Origin: Sipunculus nudus
Lineage: Eukaryota > Annelida > Sipuncula > Golfingiida > Sipunculidae
DNA: 64,000 nucleotides
NCBI GenBank assembly: GCA_026874595.1
Contig: CM049316.1
Span: 57,359,676 to 57,423,675 of the forward strand
Reading direction: 5' to 3'
Positions 25,501 through 35,900 of the stretch are shown here, piece by piece. The notes under the pieces were generated by a model. The model saw nothing but the letters and a program-made list of their open reading frames with translations, did not search any database and was not told the DNA's origin. The translations under genes and the position numbers were made by a program. Position 1 is the first letter of the stretch, and the number at the start of each line of letters is the position of its first letter.

Positions 25501-26569
25501 CAAGATGTGCACATTTAGCAGAGGGATCAAAAGACATGCGACGTGTCAAGACTGTAAAATGACTTTCTGCCAAGGCTGCTCAGCTGCTTACGTACTGAAC
25601 ACGGTGAGTACCAGCAATCGTTTGGTGCTGCTCAGTGACGTAAATATTAAGTCTTCACAGAAAAGAAATATGTACTTTCATAAAGAAAAAAATCAACGAT
25701 TTATGTTAATTTAGCATGGGATATGAGAAAGTGTTATTACATCAAGCATTTACTGCATTTACGGTGTCGTTTTAAAGAGGGGTTCAAAGATTTATACCCT
25801 AGGCCTATTAACTTAATTGTGTCTTAGTTAGCGTAATTATATAAGCAAGTAAATGACCAAATTAAATAGTCTCAACACAATTCATTTAATGTTCAAGTTA
25901 GTTTGATAAAAAGAATATGTACAAAAGACATTAAAATATTACGCGAACGCACAATGTACAGACAATTATTCTTTCTAGGACTGTACGATATTTCCTGGTT
26001 GTGTTGAAGAGGGGTCACACGCACATCATCCGAGAAACTGTATTATACATTTAAGTAGCATGGAGGAGGAAAAATTAAAACGGTTACTAAACGTAAGGAT
26101 AATGGCTGCTAAACGTAAGGCTAACGTCAACTATACGTAAGGCTTACCTCCGCAGCTGTATTGATTGATATGTCTCTTTTTTTCTTTTTCATTCATCTTG
26201 AAAATGTGTAAAATATGACTGGAGTATTACCGATAAATTCATTATTTAATAAACTTGCTCTTGTATAATTGTACAAAGAATTCCGTACATTAAAATTCAT
26301 CCATAGTTGCCATTTATTAATCACGTTAAAGAAAACGAATCAACTAACACAACAATTTTATCATAACCATAAAATATTGATAATCTTGAATCGGCATGAC
26401 CTATGATTAATTAATTTTCTTGCAGAATCACAAAATACCCTTTCAAACAACTACCACAGGAAAGTGTAAAAAATGTCCGATCGAAATACTAGTCGAAGCA
26501 AACGGAAAGTTGAAAGTCTGTGGAGGAAGTGCAAAAAAGAAAAGAGCCAGCCTCTGCAAGTAAGGATCG

Positions 26570-26620
<51 letters not shown>

Positions 26621-29600
26621 ATGAGGAAGAATATATACATAGATTTGTGTGCATGTGTATTCATCTTCACATTTTAGCTGTACATCTGGGAAATGAACAG
26701 TAATATTACACAAAGAACTAGAAATATGTATTTCCAGGAATGCAGGCCTCCACCATGTGGGCGATCCTTAATGTGGGGTACCCTGCTACCCATGTTTTCA
26801 TTAACGAATTCAACCACATATTCCAATGTTAATTGGTGCATAAGTTCCCGAACAAATGCCTGCATTCATCTATTTGGTCCACATTCCCATGTCCTATGAT
26901 GCATATGCACATTTTTTTAAATATTCGAGGAAGTCATTCCAGGATCCGGATCATACGCCAGACCCGCACCAAATTTTACCAAAATGTAATCGATTCTTCA
27001 TTAGCCCATTTCCGAAGAGCCCAGAAAATTCCATCGGATTCCCTAAATAATTGCATGAGTTGTGTTCTAAAAAACACACATACACTAAACAAGGGACCTA
27101 TAGGTCACGGCGCTCAGCTGTTATATATGATAAAAAAATATGATTTAGAAATGAGGCACATGCTGGTTTTATGTGGTAATAAAAATAAGCTGTATTATGA
27201 GTTGTTGTTGTTTAGCTTATGTATGATTTTGATAGTTTCTTTGGAGACAGGGAAGAGGACTGAATTCATTAATTTTATTTACAAATGGAGTGCTATTGTC
27301 ACACAGATTTTGACTTGGCCATATAACTGATAAGCAGAACATATAATATAAGAGCTATTTATTAAAAAAATACGAATATTGTCCCAAATATAATTTTTAT
27401 TAAAAATAATAAGAGAAACGTATGATTTTTTTAAATAAAATATAACTGAAATGATTATTAAAATAATATTAAAGAATATATTCATGAATGCATTCATGAA
27501 TACATTTTGAAAGTATTTGCACTGGTATTCATATACTTTCATTTTTACCTGAATTCCCATTCTTATGAAAGAAATTTTATAATGGAGTACATATTCATAT
27601 TCGTATTTAAATACAATTGCAAAGTATTCGCACATGTCTGGTATTTATTCAGGTTTCACCAAACAATGGTGTTGAGAATCCAGAATATACAAAATTCACA
27701 CATTTAAATAATGATCATAAGTACCTGGTTTTATGGCTTTTATTTATAATAAATAAAAATAAATGTAATATATTCATTTTGGACTAATGTCACACCAATG
27801 TACACACTAGACACCGTAGGAATCTACATTAATATTATTAACTGCATCTCTGTATATCATTAATTTCCTTCATATGATCCCTAATGATTTGTAATGAATA
27901 ATATGATTTATTTTTTTATCATTAAAATTGAACTGAAAAATACCATAGGTGACTGAATGGTGTTATTTGGAATACGTGACATTCTATCCATCGATATAAG
28001 ATTCCTATATTGTCAGTAACTGGAAGTTAATTTCCTGTTATTATCAACTAACAAATTCCTTTTCTATTTTTCTTTAATTTGTTATTAAAAACCAATAAAA
28101 ATTCATTAATTTATTGTTTATTGTTATGTTGTTGGTTAAAACTACTAGATGAGTTGGGTTGGACACCTGGATCAACTGTGGCTGGCCATAAGCTGCCTGG
28201 CTGCCCCAGTTTATGCCTCGCCTCAAGCATGCATAATTTGCTAAAGTTCAACAAGGTCAACATACGGGTGACTCAAGAGGGGCTAGAGAGAGCCAAGGTC
28301 TGACATGGTCTCATAAAAACATTAATAAAAGCTACAATTTTTGGCCAATTTCTTTCAGCTTTCTAAACTAAAAAGCTTAAATCCTTATGTGTGCATGATA
28401 TGAAAATTATATCAACAATGCTCACAAGAAACAAACGTGCCATGGTCAAAGTTGGGCAAAATTTAAGGTATTAATTTTATATTCATACTAATAACTTATA
28501 AAATTTAAAAAATTCAGAAATAATTTTGGGTATTCAATTGAATCTTGATTAAATAATGTTACATCCCTGACAAAAGTCTCTAGCTTCCTCTAGCAATCCT
28601 CTTGTTAAGGGAGTAAATATATTTCTTGATTTTTTACAAAGTGCATTATGTTTGGGCCCATAACTTAAAACAATTACGCAATACTGACATCATTTCTGGC
28701 ATGTCCATAGAGAATGTATAGAAAAATATGTATATTATATATGATTAAAGTCAGATCAGTGGTTTTGATATTAGGCAAGTCTTGAAGTGTAACAATGGGT
28801 TTTAAATGGAAAAAATGAAGTTTTTCTTTAATATCTCAAAGGTATTAAGTCCTAGTGACCAAATTCTTGGCATGGTAGGGGATTTTGGAGACATCTAATT
28901 GTATGCGAAATTTTAGGAACTGAGAGCTGAAGCTGGGGAGCTGAGCTCTTGCAAACTGCATAACACTAGCTTGATATTAACAATATGTTACATGGTGCTT
29001 GAAAACTTGAATAAAATCTACAGTTTTTGATCAACTGGTTTAAAATTGTTGGTGTTAACACACAAAATGCTAACAAAAACAGGCTGAGAAAATTAAATCC
29101 ACAGTACTTAAAGGAAAAAAAACGTGCCATAGTCAAAGCTGGGCAAAATTTAAGGTACCAATTTTTTATTTTTGTTAATATATCAAAAAATTTAAAAGGT
29201 TTTGATCTTATTTTGGGTATACAATTTAAATTTGATTAATTAAAGTTATATTACTGGAAAAAAAGGCCATAACTTTAACATGTTTTGTGTTAAGTGATCA
29301 AATATCTTTCCTGATTTTTTAAAAAATGCATTATGTTAGGTCCCATAACTTCTTTAAATTATATATAATACAGACATAATTTCTAGCATGTACATAGAAA
29401 CTATATAGAGGAATATTTATGGTAAATATGAGAAAAACAGATGAGTGGTTTTGATATTCGGCAATCCTGAAATGTGAAAATAGGTTTTTAATAAAAAATT
29501 GATGTTTTTCCGTAATTTCTCAAAGGAACGAAGTCGCAAAGACCCAGTTTTCGGCTTGGTATAGGAGATCTTGGGGACATCTAACATTATGCCAAATTTT

Positions 29601-30658
29601 GGATTCCTAGGTCTTACGGTTTCAAAACGTGCCACATCTACGGACAGACGGACGGACGACAGACAATGGACCACGACTATAGCTCAGATGACTTATAGTC
29701 AGCTGAGCTAAAAATACACACACACTCAAACGGGAATGAACCCATACCCTCCTGAGTGAGGCAATATTTAAAGTGCTTTCTGCCTTTAGGTTGTTTGTTC
29801 GTTGAGTAATGACAGTCGACGCTTTATGTGAAGAGAAAACATATCGTTTATTAGAGTTAATGGTGAAACTAACGACAAATTGGTGAAATTTAGTTTCTCA
29901 GACACTTCTATATTAGAAGGAACATACTAAAACTTTCTGTCAATCTTTCTATATATCTGCGTTCCAGAGATCACTATAAAGAATACCTGGTTATGAAGAT
30001 AAACGCAGAGCGCCTAGATCCCGTAGAGGTCATGGACATCACGGAGATAAAACAAACCATCGCCAGAGCCGGGATGGGCTTCCCAACTCATACAGACATA
30101 CAGACCTTAATGAAGGTCAGAGTACATTAAAAACGATCGAAAGTGATTCATATGAATAATTTGGTCTCTCTTTTTTGTATAAGCTGTTTAGGTGGTAAGT
30201 CGGTTTCTGGATCAGTGCTTACAATTGATTAAATTTACAATTAAGTTAGCTTACAATTTTATTTTGGTTTATTCTATAAAAAAAATAAATAGGGTTTGAA
30301 CAGTCGTAACAAAATTACTTCCAGTTGGAAATAGTCATAAATCAATAAAAAAAGGTAATAATTAAAAATTACAGGTGATGTACATGCAATGAAGAAACTT
30401 GTGAATCTTAAATAAATCATTCAGATCAGTTTGCATTGATTTTTGTATAATTTTGACCAAAATATCGGCTTTACGTTTAATCGTTTCATGGATGGGTTAT
30501 GAAAATAAGCTATGATCTGTTAAACATTTTATGGGATGACTCTTTACATTAATTAAATATATTTTGTTAACCCCTGTTCCTTAATGTGAGTTTTTTTAAG
30601 GATACTTTTCTGTTTACTATAGGTCGTTAGAGAGAGGATACCGATCTACAAACAGTAG
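14351..30658 (+). CDS. RNF31-like: RNF31/HOIP-like gene B with eroded RBR core and non-catalytic RING2
   Basis: Seventeen exons join in one frame of 715 codons plus stop: 14351-14374, 14868-15017, 15871-16023, 16522-16721, 18135-18198, 18671-18886, 20006-20146, 21100-21279, 21635-21772, 21995-22132, 23787-23885, 24821-24914, 25485-25603, 25979-26092, 26426-26559, 29968-30115, 30623-30658. Order: PUB (about residues 1-175), linker, zinc ribbon, Cys/His-rich segment, NZF, second zinc ribbon, half RING-like CxxC, RING2, LDD. The C-terminal text (HYKEYLV-x-x-INA-x-x-LDP) is unmistakably HOIP, which builds Met1-linked ubiquitin chains in the LUBAC complex. Human HOIP has 1072 residues; here UBA, RING1 and most of IBR are not found, and the catalytic Cys of RING2 is replaced by Lys. 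It could be a pseudo-ligase, a decaying duplicate of gene A, or an incomplete reading if exons near 23.9-24.8 kb were missed. Confidence 0.85.
15105..15256 (+). repeat. Dispersed repeat R1, copy in gene B intron
   Basis: About 150 bp (GCTGGATGCGCAATACGATA ... CTCTCATTGGT ... CTGCGGTGTATTACCGC) similar throughout to 46947-47104, including a short hairpin at the same end. Confidence 0.7.
17502..17830 (-). mobile_element. tRNA-derived SINE in gene B intron
   Basis: On the minus strand it begins GGGGCCTGGACAGCTGAGCG (A-box-like) and has B-box GGTTCAATTCC about 50 bp on, then a Pro/Ser-codon-like body with TCTCTCTGGGTTTTCCGG and a tail reaching a (TGAC)n stretch at 17502-17521. It supports an RNA polymerase III-derived SINE. 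Confidence 0.75.
18135..21279 (+). CDS. RNF31-like: Gene B linker, zinc ribbon and Cys/His-rich exons
   Basis: 18135-18198 and 18671-18886 encode a Pro/Gly-rich linker (PAPPELNMYENIK; ending PIIGIP). 20006-20146 encodes CPMCSHKNAPGVLRCFNCD, a CxxC-x10-CxxC zinc ribbon in the place where HOIP has its own zinc-finger segment (CFLCGSAPGTLHCPSC). 21100-21279 encodes CRHGKPSNVRGGQIHCFAC with an acidic/basic tail; its cysteines may bind a further zinc but no named domain is recognised. All junctions are GT-AG and the frame stays open throughout. Confidence 0.75.
19196..19262 (+). mobile_element. tRNA-like SINE head fragment
   Basis: GGGACAGTGAGGATAAC (A-box-like) is followed about 45 bp later by GGTTCAAATTCC (B-box). 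No cloverleaf with paired ends is evident, so it is a SINE remnant rather than a tRNA gene. Confidence 0.45.
20184..20219. repeat. (GA)n microsatellite
   Basis: About 36 bp GA repeat just after exon 20006-20146. Confidence 0.96.
21635..22132 (+). CDS. RNF31-like: Gene B NZF finger and second zinc ribbon exons
   Basis: 21635-21772 encodes WSCRYCTLLNPVGKTICEAC, a full NZF with Trp two residues before the first Cys and Asn at the conserved place. 21995-22132 encodes WICPVCRAQIPSVLDSCPHC, a CxxC-x10-CxxC ribbon followed by an acidic tail. Both exons are 138 bp and phase 0, a modular pattern that favours gain and loss of fingers. Confidence 0.8.
22438..22501. repeat. (AT)n microsatellite
   Basis: About 64 bp TA repeat in gene B intron. 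Confidence 0.97.
22570..23520 (-). mobile_element. LINE 3' fragment (CR1/L2/Jockey type)
   Basis: The minus strand encodes, across decayed frames, NHLTMEKQIHAIVKSCYFRI, TLVQALFTSRL, then GRLQRVQNCAARL and LHWLP: the C-terminal end of a LINE reverse transcriptase. It ends near 22570 with GGTGCTATATAAATAAA and an ATA-rich tail, a typical LINE 3' end. 5'-truncated, several stops. It lies between short flanks (22502-22569 and about 23537-23625) that look like halves of one older inverted-repeat element. Confidence 0.8.
23787..24914 (+). CDS. RNF31-like: Gene B junction where RING1-IBR should be
   Basis: 23787-23885 encodes a charged stretch ending EVCRECNEP, which could be the first CxxC of a RING1. 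24821-24914 encodes LHADRTCSQYFTYK to AVEAMGMNKI, matching the HOIP end of IBR and the helix to RING2 (RGRSCEDFQNWKR to LQENGIDCPKC). Both meet in phase 0, so they can splice directly, leaving out RING1 and IBR. An exon at 24742 would, in this phase, read VHQKVLFQMG then stop, so it is not included here. Confidence 0.65.
24310..24543. mobile_element. GC-rich inserted element with GGATCC inverted ends and 8-bp duplication
   Basis: GCGGATCC near 24329 faces GGATCCGC at 24526-24533. Inside are long G and C runs (24337-24375, 24437-24450). CTGCATGA occurs at 24302-24309 and again at 24536-24543, consistent with an 8-bp target-site duplication as made by hAT-type transposases. The distance between copies is 234 bp (78 codons), and the frame through it carries no stop. 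Probably a non-autonomous DNA transposon. Confidence 0.65.
24544..24613 (+). pseudogene. Possible IBR-domain remnant (first half)
   Basis: Directly right of the inserted element the plus strand reads MVLMSHELDDIFFCSKCDFC then FQI and a donor-like AA|GTAAAG. Human HOIP has GVLMRDPKFLWCAQCSFGFI at the start of its IBR. The match is short but in the expected position between the E11 and RING2 exons. The exit phase does not fit the neighbouring exons. Confidence 0.45.
24742..24778 (+). pseudogene. Possible IBR-domain remnant (second half)
   Basis: After acceptor ATTTTCAG, one frame reads CIKKFSFRWDEH, resembling HOIP CVRCKRQWEEQH just before the RGRSC segment. That frame needs two bases carried from the previous exon, while the previous exon (23787-23885) ends in phase 0. 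So either an intermediate exon is missing or this is a decayed exon. The frame does run on openly into 24821. Confidence 0.4.
25075..25383 (+). repeat. Dispersed repeat R2 with GGCGGAGG tail, copy 1
   Basis: GATCATGTGTCGGGATCCTG ... TCGATTCTTCATT ... TTCCGTTCAAGG ... CCTCCCGGCGGAGGCAA. This is a widespread invertebrate SINE/RTE-tail-like sequence. Similar text recurs at 26745-27110. It lies just upstream of the RING2 exon. Confidence 0.65.
25485..25603 (+). CDS. RNF31-like: Gene B RING2 domain without the catalytic cysteine
   Basis: Acceptor GATCAAG, donor ACG|GTGAGT. It encodes CPRCNKMCTFSRGIKRHATC, then QDCKMTFCQGC. Human HOIP reads [20 protein letters not shown], then TQCRHQFCSGC. The zinc-ligand cysteines align without gaps and Arg-Gly is shared. 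The catalytic Cys885 position is Lys here, while the neighbouring His887 position is still His. An extra Cys (in KMC) lies seven residues upstream of the catalytic position. A RING2 lacking this Cys cannot form the ubiquitin thioester known for RBR ligases. Confidence 0.88.
25979..30658 (+). CDS. RNF31-like: Gene B C-terminal LDD exons (HOIP linear-chain determining domain)
   Basis: Four exons. 25979-26092: SHAHHPRNCIIHLSS (HOIP LHGHHPRDCLFYLRD). 26426-26559: IPFQTTTTGKCKKC to RASLC. 29968-30115: DHYKEYLVMKINAERLDP, nearly the HOIP AHYKEYLVSLINAHSLDP. 30623-30658: VVRERIPIYKQ, stop TAG. In HOIP this domain positions the acceptor ubiquitin. The Asp of HHPRDC is Asn here. The 3.4-kb intron before 29968 is swollen by repeats. 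Confidence 0.88.
26573..26616. repeat. (CT)n microsatellite
   Basis: About 44 bp CT repeat starting 14 bp after the exon 26426-26559. Confidence 0.96.
26745..27110 (+). repeat. Dispersed repeat R2, copy 2
   Basis: Shares with copy 1 the blocks CCACCATGTGGG, TGCATAAGT, GATCCGGATCAT, TCGATTCTTCATT and the final AACACACAxACAC stretch, in the same order. A short tail fragment also occurs at about 29718-29770. Confidence 0.65.
28415..28925 (+). repeat. Dispersed repeat R3, copy 1
   Basis: Contains GTGCCATGGTCAAAGTTGGG, AAATTTAAGGTA, and later CTTGAAGTGTAACAATGGGTT; the same blocks recur in order at 29085-29712 and 59095-59710. Confidence 0.7.
29085..29712 (+). repeat. Dispersed repeat R3, copy 2
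   Basis: Adjacent to copy 1 in the same orientation. Ends CGGACAGACGGACGGACGAC then AGCTCAGATGACTTATAGTC. Very close to the copy at 59095-59710 over its last 300 bp. Confidence 0.8.
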
Positions 30659-31460
30659 ACCACACAGGAGATATCACGTGGTCGGTGTCAGTTTCAAAGA
30701 TCACGTGTTACTCCTAAGCCACCACTGAAACGTCATCACGCCTGCAATACGACCCTCGCTGTCGTCTGCTACAGAAATGACATCTGATATAATATGTTAT
30801 GTTATTTGATTTTCCTTTTTTGCTGGTAACTTTTCTTCTCCTTTGTGATTATTGTGGTGGAGTATTTAGTGGGGCTGGTTGAAGCATCCTGCAGCAAGTA
30901 TACATCTGTTTGCCGTTTTTCCCTACAAAGTCTACATTCAAAGTCTTTCAGTACTATAAATTATCAATTTCTTGTAAAGCCTCGCGAGTCATTTCTATAT
31001 ACCAAAAGATTAACCATTATTATGACAGTTTTCACCAAACTTGCTTAGTATGCATTTTTGTTTTCTCGTTCCCAAATGCCTGATTTTTATGTTAGGACCA
31101 TATATAGTTCAAAGGGAAAAGGCACGTCGTACTCGGCTCTAAATATACGCCTTTTTTGAATAGTGATATATAGTCCCATAGAAGTATATTATCATATCAA
31201 TATTGCTATGTCGAAAACTACCATCCTGTATCAATATAAAATTACTTGAAAAATAAGAACACATACTAATATTGAGGGTTATTTTCTCATTTAATATCAG
31301 TTATTTAATTCAGTGTGTCGTGAATAAGGATTGCTTGATACATAATACAGTTAGATTGTTCATACTAGTAATATGATGATCTTTCAAATATAAGCTATAC
31401 TATTCATCTCCATATAAAACTTAATTTATATAAAAATAAACTAATAAAGAATTCTAAATT
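30659..31460 (+). other. Probable 3' UTR of gene B
   Basis: Non-coding sequence after the TAG stop. AATAAA hexamers at 31435-31440 and 31443-31448 are plausible poly(A) signals. No other feature seen. Confidence 0.4.
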
Positions 31461-32960
31461 ATCAAGGTTCTATTTTACATTTATTCAGATTAGGCTATTT
31501 TATTTCACGCTCATTTGAATTCACGTTTGATTACAGAAGATTCGCTGGTAAAAAAAAAATCCGAAAACAAAAAGAGTATCTGAAATATCCTACACATAGC
31601 ACTGCGACTGTTTTTGGTGAAATTATAAATTCTAATGGAATGCATTTTCATCAATTAAAATATATGTTCATAATAGATTTGAATTGTTCAGATTTGTAGT
31701 TTGTGGTACCAACAGGTGTGTGTGTGTGTTAGAATGCTCTTGTTGCCTCCCCTGAAATGTACGACCGTTGATTTGGAAAGAAACAAGATGGCTAGTTTCT
31801 TAGAATAGGTTATATACACTACGATATAACAAACCTTCGACTTCAAAAACTGAATTCCCGTAACATTGTCGGTTGTTATAAAACTGCTATATAGGGAAAA
31901 AAGGAAACGTCAACAGGTGCAGTATAATGCGCCACTTTAAACCACGGGAAACAATGCCCGAGAATAAAATCCCCGAGCTCCTATAGCTTAATAGACCCGA
32001 CTATATTGACGAAAACAAATACACCCCCAGATATACAGACACTTTTCCTGAATTTCTGGTTTACAGAGATTAACTGAAATTAATAATGAATGTCCACAGA
32101 TTAACATGCGTTTTTTTTTATATTTGGATATATAGATCTACATAAATTTGCGCGCAGAGTCGAAAACTTTGATTTGTTGGCAATTTAAATTGCGTTTTGC
32201 ATGGTTTAATTACTTAGATAAATGCGAATGGATAAATGCTTCAGTAATTGCTGTATTCAAATGTGACAGAGGAGAGCAGAGAAACAGACTCGCGAGGACA
32301 GGATGTAAAGAATGGTGCTTCAAACTGAGCAAAATCGGACTCACAAGAGTACGTCTCTGGTGTTTACTCTGGGCTTCTAAATACATCAGCGCCGTAGACC
32401 TACATATAAATGTAGTGAAGAGGGTGATGTAGTTAGTTCAAATATGCTGGATAACCATTTTTTCAAGACAAATAACTTGAATGTTTTTTTATGGTAAGAA
32501 CTTTACGGAACGCGTAATATTTTGCAAGTATGCGCAAGTGAAATAAAAACGGGTGCTACTTTGAAATGTAACAAATTTTGCTTTTAAAGTATGAAAGTTG
32601 AGAAAAGTAGTTCCGGCCATCTCACACTGCATAAAGAGGGAGAGGTTGAAGGTTGGTTTCGAGAAGGAAAGACCTCTTTCGGAAGGATAATGGCGTGTCT
32701 GCGGTGCATCCAGGAACTACGTAGTCGATGCCACGTCAGTGCCGTCCGAGAGACGCCCTATACAGAGTTATTTAAGAGACAGTCTCAACATGTGAAAAGC
32801 TTGTCCGTGAGTCAGAAGGTCAAAGTAAAAAATATCGCTGGGATATTGAGAAAAGTGTCATTTTGCCTCATCTATGTTTCTACTTCTACTGTGTTGTACA
32901 ACGAAAAAATATTTGAATTTTGAGATTCGTTGTCTTCTTGTCAAGAAAAAAAAAATATAA
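31461..32960. other. Intergenic region between converging genes B and C
   Basis: No recognised gene. An open frame at 32591-32923 (+, 110 codons, ATG start, SVSQKVKVKNIAGILRKV near its end) and one at 32148-32432 are unrecognised and may be chance. A short (GT)n stretch occurs near 31717. Confidence 0.45.
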
Positions 32961-35900
32961 AACGTTCTCAATCAGTTTTATTGATCAATGCTTAAAAGCA
33001 AACATCAATTAAGATTCAAAATGAAGATGCGCTTAATGTCAATCTCTAGAAACATCAATCAACAACAATCTGATAATTTTCTGTAAACAAAAGTCTGCAT
33101 TAAATATATAATATAATACCTTCTATGCAGGCAATGCAATCCGTAACATCCTAACAACAATTAACAACATTCTGAAAAGAATGAAGTACACCCACAAACT
33201 TTTTGCCGGGATAAATTTTATGCAGCAGCCACATGTTAACAAAATAAACCCACTCTCGCGGCGTTTTAAAATGACAAGTTTATACCAGAAGGCTCACTAC
33301 AGTATAAGTGCCATTACATTTGAACAGGACATTCGTAATTCTAAAATTGGATAATGGACTCTTCAGATATGCAACTTGACCGTAGTCGTGTTGGCAAAAA
33401 TAATTTCTTTTACTTATATATACTGAGCAATCTGCAGTCTGATTGGCTGAATGTTGACGACTCTTATTATGCATGATTGCATGGCCAGTTATATTTCCCA
33501 ATCCATAAGTCTTGATCCCACAAGGTCAGGGTCATAAATAAAATGTACTGATCAGTGTTATATCAAACCTTCCACTAAGTTTTTTTTAACTGCTAACTAA
33601 TTCTGTTTAACTGTATGGCAAGCATTTAACTATCACCATTTCAAGCATGTGGTAACCCCATAAATAATGCAAAACATAATCAGAAATATGCCATTTTTAC
33701 AATATGCAGATCATATAAAAATGTTTAATTGAAGGTATCCAATGAGGTGATGATTGAGCAATACAAATTCAATGTATTTTCATTCACTCTATGAAATATT
33801 AATAAGGAGTAAATTTCCCTACCTGCCAGGCACCATAAAAAATTAAAGATCAAGATAATAATGTCCTGAAGCTATAAACCTACACCCACCTTGAACGCAG
33901 AAAGTTTGTTTACAACTAACGAATGCAATACTGAGACATGTAGCAGTGTCACATGTAGCACTGCCAGGCACTTTTACTGAGATGAACTTGTATATGACTA
34001 TATAAAATATTATATAAATAAATAGCTGTTAAAGTTAGGTGTTAGGCGACGGTTGGTAACAAGATCAATAGACCTTTTTACGCAGCAACCATCAGAGGCA
34101 GAAAAGCCTATGTTCATTATACATATTCACCTGATGTCATCATTTTGTATTAGGTATATATTATTAGATGTCATGGCTCATTTGAAGAAACACCTGGCCC
34201 AAGGATTAAATATCAAAGGACACGCATGTAAATGATATATATTGAGGATCAGCAGTAAAGATATGTTAAAAAGCACAAAAATAAAATTTAAAAAAAAATG
34301 TGTATTGAGTATAGGTTTGCATGGATGTAGAGTGATTATACCAGAATAAAAATTGTTAAACAGAAGTGATTCAATTGATTTCTGAATAAGAAAAAGCTTA
34401 CATGAAACTTTATGTTACCTTTATTGATGTACAATACACTAATTAGAGAAATAAGAATAAATAAAGTCTAGAGGTAAGCTCAGTATTACAGTTACAATAT
34501 TGTTTCATCACAGAAAATTAACATAATTCTCATCATAGGTATGAAATTAAGTTTTATGTATCACAAGAGACTAGTATCACAACTCAATGCTTTAAATTAA
34601 ATATGTTATATACTATTACAAATTAACTGCATATCTGCTGTTTAGACATATTTGGTTACAAATTTCCACTGCAGAAACCATAACTACATTTGATTATTTA
34701 TTGCTAAATTCCAAACAGTAGATAAATACAAATAAAACATTTTGTTGAGAAACAAATAACAAATCAACCAGCCAATAAATCATTAATATAGAACTAGCAT
34801 TTCAAAGGTATAATTTTACAAAGGAAAGCTTTTTTGGATACTATACTTAGTGTAAGCTAAATATATATGTCCATTATTTAAATGAGGAAATAACCATGAG
34901 CAAAAATAAATTATTGTGACTTGTATTTTCAGCTTTACAGTAATAGTGTCCATATTCATACAGATACAAGTAGATGTACACTGATATTTGTACATATTAT
35001 TGTGATTATTATGTCCAGAGGTACTGTATTTCTTCTGTAGCCTCACTATTTTTCTCCTTACTGCAGCACCTGTGTGCTGAATACAGGTTATATGAGCTAA
35101 AATTTATGTAAATGTAATAGCTGCACCATGATTATACAATTATGCTATTGAGATACAATTGCTTTGTGCACTTTTGCTCGTTTGTGATGTATTTTTTTTT
35201 ATATTTCCTGTTTTCCCAACATCTGGCAAGTATCAGCTTGGAACACAAAACAGCTGAATATCAGAACTAAACATGTGACATATCCTGGCCTGATATACTA
35301 TTCTATAACTCCTATTAGCTTTTAAGTATTACTTGGAAGCACTGAGACATTACACTATGCAAGAAACCCATTCTTCCTACCAAGAAGTTTATATAAACTG
35401 TGTGCTTATGCAGAAATCTGCACATCTTTTTCATTCAAAGATGAGAAAAACAGCCTGATAATGTTAATGAAAGTTTTTGTAATGAAAGGCTCAGTGCTAC
35501 CATGCTGTGCGGTCATCAGTGAACATTTCCTTCACATTTGATATGACAATATTAGCACCACAAGTCAAAACTACATGCCCTGCATTTTATTGTGTAATAT
35601 CTTGATGTGAAACTACTATCGGGTGCGTGCCAACTTAAATGCTCACAACAAATATCATTTTAAAAGTGAAAAATTGCAAGGTTGAATGAATTGATAAATA
35701 CTAGGTGTAGAACTTAAACATCAGACCCGACTTTTTGACCATTTCTTGGGCCCCTCAGTACCATGTTAACACTACAAAGAATTATGCATTTTTACAGGTT
35801 AAAAACAAGTCTACACTGTATGGCTCACCGATGGAAACAAGATATACAGAAATATATAAAAGTATAAAAGGATTAATCCAGCTGATTTGTGCATTTTTAA

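Noticed and set aside
32148-32432. 94-codon open frame
   Set aside because: No ATG at its start, no family similarity; treated as chance.
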